Source of the DNA: CAZMVY01 sp964617875
GTDB taxonomy: Bacteria; Planctomycetota; Phycisphaerae; UBA1845; PWPN01
Length of the DNA: 27,562 nt
Reading direction: 5' to 3'
NCBI GenBank assembly: GCA_964617875.1
Contig: CAZUAI010000075.1
Span: 1 to 27,562 of the forward strand
Shown piece after piece: positions 23,513 to 27,562 of the stretch. A program made the position numbers and the translations under genes. The notes under the pieces are model-generated. The model saw nothing but the letters and a program-made list of their open reading frames with translations, made no database searches and had not been told where the DNA came from. The stretch's first letter is position 1; each line of letters starts with the position of its first letter.

Positions 23513-25558
23513 GTGAACGAGAAACCGATCCGCATCCTGTACGTCGAGGACGATCGCGTCGATCGGATGGCGTTTGAGCGGTTCATCCGAAGTCGGCCGT
23601 CCGCGTACGACTGCACCGTCGCGGAGTCCGCCCGGGCGGCCCGGGAGCATCTGGCGGCGGGGCAATTCGACCTCGTCATTTCCGATTACGCCCTCGGCGA
23701 CGGGACCTGCCTCGAGCTTCTGAGCGAATACCAGAACATACCGTTCATCGTGGTCACCGGCACCGGCAGCGAAGGGACGGCGGTCGAGGCGATGAAGCGC
23801 GGGGCCCGTGACTATCTGATCAAGGACGCCGACGGGAACTATCTCACCGTCCTCCCGGCGACGGTGCGAAACGTCCTGGAGCGATGCGCGGCCGAGGCCG
23901 AGTTGCAGCGGTATCGCGAGCATCTCGAGGAAGTGGTGCGGCAGCGGACGGCCGATCTCGTCGCCGAGTTCGAGGAGCGCCTCCGCGCCGAAGAGGCCCT
24001 GCGCCGCAGCGAGGAGCGGCTTCGCGTGGCGCTGTCGGCCGCCGCGATGGGGACGTGGCGATGGGACGCCCGCACCGATCTCGATACGAGGGATGCCGGC
24101 CTCAACCGGCTGCTTGGCCTCGAGCCGGTCGAGTCCACGCAGCCGGTCGCGGACTTCTTCAACCGCGTCCACCCCGACGACCGCGACGACGCGAGGAGGG
24201 CGTTCGACTCGGCGATCCGGAGCCGGGGCGTGTATTTCGCCGAGTTCCGCATCGTCCGGCCGAACGGGGCCGTCCGTTGGCTGCGCGACCAGGGCCGACC
24301 GTTCTACGATCCGTCCGGCGCGCTGCAGTACGTGACCGGGGCCGCCGTCGATATCACGGACTGGAAGGAGGCGGACGCCGAACGGGCCCGCCTCGAGAGC
24401 CGGCTCCGGCAGATCGACAAGCTGAACGCCCTGGGCGAACTGGCGCTCGGCGTGGCGCACGAGTTCAACAACTGCCTCACCGCCGTCAGCGCCTCGGCCG
24501 CCCTGCTTCAGCGGCGCCTCGAGAAGGCGGAGCCGGCCCGCCAGCCGCTCGACATCATCCAGCAGGCGGTCGGCCAGGGCATGAAGATCGCGCGGTCGCT
24601 CCAGACGTTCGGGCGCGACGTCCCCGCCGAGAAGGAGTCCCTCGACCTTTGCGATGTTCTGGCGGAGGCCCGTCGGCTTCTCGAGCACACGCTGCCCAAG
24701 ACAATCACGCTGGACGTTGTGTGCGAGAGCGACGCCCCGCTTCGGGTTCGCGCGGATCGGACGCAGTTGCACCAGGTGCTGCTCAACCTGGCGATCAACG
24801 CCCGCGACGCCATGCCGGACGGCGGGGCGCTTCGCATCGCCGCCGGGCCGGTTTCGGCATCGGGGGCGAACGGCGCACCGGAACCGCCTCCGTCGGGCCT
24901 GCCCCTTGTCCGGCTGTCCGTGTCGGACACCGGCGCGGGGATGCCGCCGGAGATCCAGGCGCACATCTTCGACCCGTTCTTCACGACCAAGCCCCGCGGA
25001 AAAGGCACGGGGCTGGGGCTTTCGATCGTTCACGGCATCGTAAACGACCACGGCGGGCGCATCGACGTCCAGTCCGAGGTCGGCGCGGGGACGACGTTCA
25101 CCATCACCCTGCCCCGCGAAGCCGAGGGCGCGGACTCGCCCCCGGAGACGTTCCGGCCGCCGGTCCCGCACGGACAGGGCGAGTCGGTCCTCGTGGCCAT
25201 GAAAGACCCGTTTCTTCGGGGTATCGTCGCTTCGTTTCTCGGTTCGATCGGCTATCGGACGATCCAGGCCGACGACGGCACCGCCGTCGAGCAGCACTTG
25301 CGCGAGCATCCGGGCGACGTCCGGCTGATGATCCTGGACGCCGGGCTTGGGCCCCAGGGGGGCCGCGACTGCCTGCGTGCCATACGCGAACAGTCGGCGC
25401 GGATGCCCGTCGTTTTCCTGGCGCCCGCCGCCGATACGGCCCCCGAACCGCTGGACGAACACACCGTGTTGCTCGCCGGGGCGTACGATATGCCCGAACT
25501 GGCCGCAATCGTTCACGATTCGCTCTCATCCGCCGGCGGCGAGAAGGAGGCGTCGTGA
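23513..25558 (+). CDS. Hybrid histidine kinase: receiver, PAS, kinase, degenerate receiver
   Basis: A 681-residue soluble protein. The N-terminal receiver (about 1-120) has VEDD and LVISDYALGDG, with Asp58 as the probable phosphoacceptor. A coiled coil (about 125-165) leads to a PAS domain (about 165-285, ending VTGAAVDITDWKEA). The NtrB-like kinase core starts at ALGELALGVAHEFNNCLTAV with His316; LNLAINARDAM, DTGAGMPPEIQ and FFTTKPRGKGTGLGL are the N, G1 and G2 regions. A final segment (about 560-681) has a receiver-like fold. It keeps LMILDAGLG, but the acidic pair is reduced to a single Asp (MKDP) and no clear Lys is seen, so it is probably a degenerate receiver. The start is GTG 23513 with TAGGAG. 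Its stop overlaps the next GTG by 4 bp. Confidence 0.92.
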   Translation: MNEKPIRILYVEDDRVDRMAFERFIRSRPSAYDCTVAESARAAREHLAAGQFDLVISDYALGDGTCLELLSEYQNIPFIVVTGTGSEGTAVEAMKRGARDYLIKDADGNYLTVLPATVRNVLERCAAEAELQRYREHLEEVVRQRTADLVAEFEERLRAEEALRRSEERLRVALSAAAMGTWRWDARTDLDTRDAGLNRLLGLEPVESTQPVADFFNRVHPDDRDDARRAFDSAIRSRGVYFAEFRIVRPNGAVRWLRDQGRPFYDPSGALQYVTGAAVDITDWKEADAERARLESRLRQIDKLNALGELALGVAHEFNNCLTAVSASAALLQRRLEKAEPARQPLDIIQQAVGQGMKIARSLQTFGRDVPAEKESLDLCDVLAEARRLLEHTLPKTITLDVVCESDAPLRVRADRTQLHQVLLNLAINARDAMPDGGALRIAAGPVSASGANGAPEPPPSGLPLVRLSVSDTGAGMPPEIQAHIFDPFFTTKPRGKGTGLGLSIVHGIVNDHGGRIDVQSEVGAGTTFTITLPREAEGADSPPETFRPPVPHGQGESVLVAMKDPFLRGIVASFLGSIGYRTIQADDGTAVEQHLREHPGDVRLMILDAGLGPQGGRDCLRAIREQSARMPVVFLAPAADTAPEPLDEHTVLLAGAYDMPELAAIVHDSLSSAGGEKEAS

Positions 25559-26211
25559 AGAGCCCGGCCTCGATCCTGCTGGTCGATGATCACGCCATGC
25601 TGCGCCGCATGTTGGCGCACCGCCTCGGCGAGGAGGTCGATCTGCGTGTCGTCGGCAGCGTAAGCAACGCCGAGGCCGCGATCACCGAGGCCGCCCGGCT
25701 CAAGCCCGACATCATCCTGATGGACATCGAGATGCCGGGCCTGACGTGCTTCGAGGCCGTTCGGACGATCCAGGTATGCTCCCCGGAAAGCCGGGTGATC
25801 TTCCTCAGCGCCTTCTTCCACGACCGTTACATCGAGCAGGCCCTCGCGGTGCGGGCCTGGGGGTACATCGTCAAGAGCGAATCGGAAGACGTCGTCGTCG
25901 CCGCGATCCGGCGTGTCGTGTCGGACCTGCCATATTACTCGCCGGAAGTGCAGGCAAGGCTCGTCATCGAGGGCGGCGCCGCGAAGCTGACGCACGCAAG
26001 CACCTCCCGCGCATCGACGCTCAGCGACCGCGAACTGGAGGTCCTGCGCTATCTCGTCCGGGGCATGGCCCGGAAAGAAATCGCCCGGACCATGCACATC
26101 AGCGGCCATACCGTCAATCGGCACATCACAAATCTGATGGATAAGATCGGAATTCGCGACCGGCTGGAACTGGCCCGATACGCCATCCGCGAGGGGCTGG
26201 CGGAGGCGTGA
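25555..26211 (+). CDS. LuxR/NarL-type response regulator
   Basis: A 218-residue regulator. The N-terminal receiver has LLVDDHAMLRRML, IILMDIEMPGLTC with Asp57, IFLSAFFHDRY and GYIVKSESE (conserved Lys). The C-terminal HTH reads LSDRELEVLRYLVRGMARKE, with the DNA-contacting helix HISGHTVNRHITNLMDKIGI. It is the only DNA-binding member of the cluster and so the likely final target of the kinases upstream. GTG 25555 overlaps the upstream stop (GTGA) and has AAGGAGG 4 bp before it, a clear sign of coupled translation. Target genes cannot be inferred, but the neighbouring receiver and sensor genes are candidates. Confidence 0.93.
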   Translation: MKSPASILLVDDHAMLRRMLAHRLGEEVDLRVVGSVSNAEAAITEAARLKPDIILMDIEMPGLTCFEAVRTIQVCSPESRVIFLSAFFHDRYIEQALAVRAWGYIVKSESEDVVVAAIRRVVSDLPYYSPEVQARLVIEGGAAKLTHASTSRASTLSDRELEVLRYLVRGMARKEIARTMHISGHTVNRHITNLMDKIGIRDRLELARYAIREGLAEA

Positions 26212-26228
26212 AAGCCCGCATTCTCGAC

Positions 26229-26282
26229 GCGGCGCGTGGTTTCCTCGATGCGCCGCTCACAAATGGCAGCAAGTAGCCATTT
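26229..26282 (+). terminator. Two consecutive hairpins after the LuxR-type gene
   Basis: GCGGCGC (26229-26235) pairs with GCGCCGC (26250-26256), and five bases later AAATGGC (26261-26267) pairs with GCCATTT (26276-26282), around an 8-nt loop. The second stem's own arm supplies three T. Together they probably end the four-gene transcript, but without a long U-tract this is only likely. Confidence 0.45.
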
Positions 26283-26296
26283 CCCGATCTCCATTT

Positions 26297-26929
26297 ATGG
26301 CCAATATTAGAGGTGTGCGTTGGGCACCGGGCCAAAGGCCCTTGTCGGTTTTTGACTTTGCTCAGGCAACCCCAAAGGACGGGAATCCGACACTTATGAC
26401 AAGCGATTGCTCTATGCAACCCAGGCAGGTTCCGGCGGGGTGTACCAGCCACAACATCGACGGCGGGTGTTCGGCCGAAGTCGCCGAGCAGCCCTTGGGC
26501 CCGACGAGCGACAGGCCGCCAAGCATCCTTTTGGTGGAAGACGAGGACACGCACGCGTATCTTTTCGAGACGAACTTCCGTGACGCCGGGGTCCGCAACC
26601 CGATTCACAGGGTCCGCAGCGGCGGCGAGGCCATTGCCTTCATGTGCCGGACCGGCCCCTTCGAGGGACGCGACGACGGCGATCCTTCGCTGATCCTGCT
26701 GGACATCCGCCTGCCGGACGTCAGCGGAATTGGGGTCCTGCAGGCTCTGAGGACGGATTCACGCCATCGGCAGATTCCCATCGCCATGTTGACGACCTCC
26801 GACGACCCCGCGGAGTATCGCCAATGCTACAAACTGGGCTGCAACGCCTATTTCGAGAAGCTGGCGGCGCTGGCCGATTTCCCTGCCTTCGTGCGGCAGA
26901 TCAGCTGGCTGGTCCGGATTGTGACCTGA
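26297..26929 (+). CDS. Single-domain response regulator with an N-terminal extension (start uncertain)
   Basis: The receiver occupies about residues 74-205: ILLVEDEDTHAYLF, LILLDIRLPDVSGIGVL with the phosphoacceptor Asp, AMLTTSDDPAEY, and YFEKLAALADF in place of the usual KP motif. It resembles Rcp-type receivers, including the 13-residue insertion (RTGPFEGRDDGD) before the phosphoacceptor strand. The first 70 residues are unlike a domain and contain several Cys. No ATG has a good ribosome-binding site. ATG 26396, with GGGA upstream, would shorten the protein to 177 residues, and ATG 26414 to 171. A GGGCC-AAA-GGCCC hairpin lies inside the disputed part, suggesting that much of it may be untranslated leader. 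It lies 85 bp after the LuxR-type gene and may be a separate unit. Confidence 0.8.
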   Translation: MANIRGVRWAPGQRPLSVFDFAQATPKDGNPTLMTSDCSMQPRQVPAGCTSHNIDGGCSAEVAEQPLGPTSDRPPSILLVEDEDTHAYLFETNFRDAGVRNPIHRVRSGGEAIAFMCRTGPFEGRDDGDPSLILLDIRLPDVSGIGVLQALRTDSRHRQIPIAMLTTSDDPAEYRQCYKLGCNAYFEKLAALADFPAFVRQISWLVRIVT

Positions 26930-27082
26930 CACGGCGGGACACCGGCCGAAATGGCTGTTCACAGCCATGACGCCGGCGGCTCTCGTATTCGATACTGGCT
27001 GTGTTGAAGGCCGCTCCTCGCAGATCCGCCTCACGTGTGCCGGCAGCGGGGATGAACGCCCCGGGAGACAAAGGAGGCAGAT

Positions 27083-27169
27083 GTGTTCCAGTGGCTGTCT
27101 CTGGCGAAGAAACCGGTCGTGGGGTTCGGCGGCCTGAAGGAATGGCACCGCGGAGGAACTCGGTTATGA
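27083..27169 (+). CDS. Candidate 28-codon ORF coupled to the membrane sensor
   Basis: GTG 27083 is preceded by a perfect AGGAGG (27072-27077) at a 5-bp spacing. It opens a frame of 28 residues (MFQWLSLAKKPVVGFGGLKE and eight more) whose TGA (27167-27169) overlaps the ATG (27166) of the next gene as ATGA. The arrangement is that of a translationally coupled leader peptide or tiny gene. I recognise no family. The good ribosome-binding site could also be chance, because the sensor has its own GGAGGA. Confidence 0.35.
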   Translation: MFQWLSLAKKPVVGFGGLKEWHRGGTRL

Positions 27170-27492
27170 GGCGACGTCCGCTGACACTGGCCCAGAAGAT
27201 GATCGCCCAGGTCTGCGCGATCGTGATCCTCGTGTTCGCGATCACGGCCGTGATCGTCTCGACCAGGGCGGCGCGGATGGCGAAGGCGGACGCCATGAGA
27301 ACGGTGACGGAAGCCGCCGCCCGCCAGGCCGCCGAGATCGCAATCGACCTCGGCGACGCGATGACCACCGCCCGGACGCTCGCCCAGATGCTTCAGGCCG
27401 CCGTGCGGCAGCGCCAGGATGTCAACCGCGCATCCGTCGATCGCGCCCTGGTCGAGATGCTCAAGGCGAAGGAGTTTTGGCTCTTCTCCTGA
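27166..27492 (+). pseudogene. 5' fragment of a membrane sensor or chemoreceptor, truncated
   Basis: The start MRRRPLTLAQKMIAQVCAIVILVFAIT has a typical positively charged N-terminus and one transmembrane helix (about residues 13-33). An alpha-helical periplasmic segment (AAARQAAEIAIDLGDAMTTA) of the type found at the start of dCache sensors in chemoreceptors and kinases follows. The frame then ends after EMLKAKEFWLFS, at 108 residues, without the sensing domain, second helix or any cytoplasmic domain. In relatives I would expect a continuation resembling NPDFLG.W..WEPNA. The break is therefore most likely an insertion or deletion near 27465-27480. The start is ATG 27166 with GGAGGA 8 bp upstream. 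Its type (methyl-accepting protein or kinase) cannot be decided. Confidence 0.6.
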
Positions 27493-27514
27493 AAGCGCAC
27501 CGCATTTCTGGCTC

Positions 27515-27562
27515 TCATGACTCGGGCGGAAGCGGCAGCTTCCCGCAGTTGTGGTAGATGGC
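27515..27562 (-). CDS. Possible C-terminus of a transposase (partial, window edge)
   Basis: On the minus strand the last 48 bp read AIYHNCGKLPLPPES and a TGA (27517-27515). The stretch looks like coding sequence rather than random frame, and its stop lies about 40 bp from the point where the sensor gene loses its family pattern, the distance expected between a transposase stop and the end of an insertion sequence. Only 15 residues are visible, so this is a suggestion only. AGGAG-N11-CTCCT at 27470-27490 could be part of the element's end. Confidence 0.25.
   Translation of the reverse strand, partial: AIYHNCGKLPLPPES

Noticed and set aside
20870..25516. A 1548-residue antisense frame opposite the kinase genes
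   Set aside because: It mirrors two clear kinases and a receiver with all their motifs. Its Arg/Asp/Val-rich composition is typical of antisense frames in GC-rich DNA.
1..27562. CRISPR arrays, tRNA or rRNA genes
   Set aside because: No regularly spaced repeats and no tRNA- or rRNA-like segments were noticed on either strand by eye.

Overview
The window is a GC-rich chromosomal segment that most resembles a Planctomycetota genome, probably of the Phycisphaerae type. Three things point that way: a membrane protein opening with the CxxC...CPECG zinc ribbon common in that phylum, a tiny lipoprotein of a kind I associate with planctomycetes, and loosely packed short operons full of multi-PAS signalling proteins. 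This placement is by recognition, not by a search. I saw no rRNA, tRNA, CRISPR array or complete mobile element.

Layout. 1-5.5 kb: a zinc-ribbon membrane protein (minus), then an overlapping waaA-proB pair (Kdo transferase, glutamate 5-kinase), a 738-bp non-coding stretch, and a metY-type O-acetylhomoserine sulfhydrylase. The non-coding stretch holds what looks like a complete small transcription unit on the minus strand (near-consensus promoter, about 111 nt, strong intrinsic terminator). 5.5-9.6 kb (minus): an HDOD protein and, upstream of it, a neuA-neuB-neuC cluster for a CMP-activated nonulosonic (sialic-like) acid. 9.7-11.2 kb: a 65-residue lipoprotein gene facing an HI0933/YhiN-type flavoprotein. 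11.2-15.4 kb: acs with a recognisable promoter and a long leader, an intrinsic terminator, then an OFA-type MFS transporter carrying a C-terminal zinc ribbon. 15.4-19.2 kb: a very short beta-carbonic-anhydrase-like protein (minus), a macro-domain protein, a type II pseudopilin-like protein, and a PurF homologue that lacks the N-terminal cysteine nucleophile. 19.3-27.5 kb: a signalling block (membrane histidine kinase with five PAS-like domains, Rcp-type receiver, receiver-PAS-kinase hybrid with a degenerate second receiver, LuxR-type regulator), then another receiver and the start of a membrane sensor that is cut short at the right edge, probably by an insertion sequence.

How the genes fit together. 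waaA and neuABC both supply acidic sugars for the cell surface. acs and the OFA carrier together suggest uptake and activation of acetate or another small carboxylate. The four signalling genes from 19.3 to 26.2 kb are spaced 18, 9 and -4 bp apart and are likely co-transcribed, so they may form one phosphotransfer pathway ending in the LuxR-type regulator. The points I find most worth checking are the small minus-strand transcription unit at 3.7-3.9 kb, the cysteine-less PurF paralogue, the zinc-ribbon transporter fusion, the minimal carbonic anhydrase and the interrupted sensor with a coupled 28-codon ORF in front of it.
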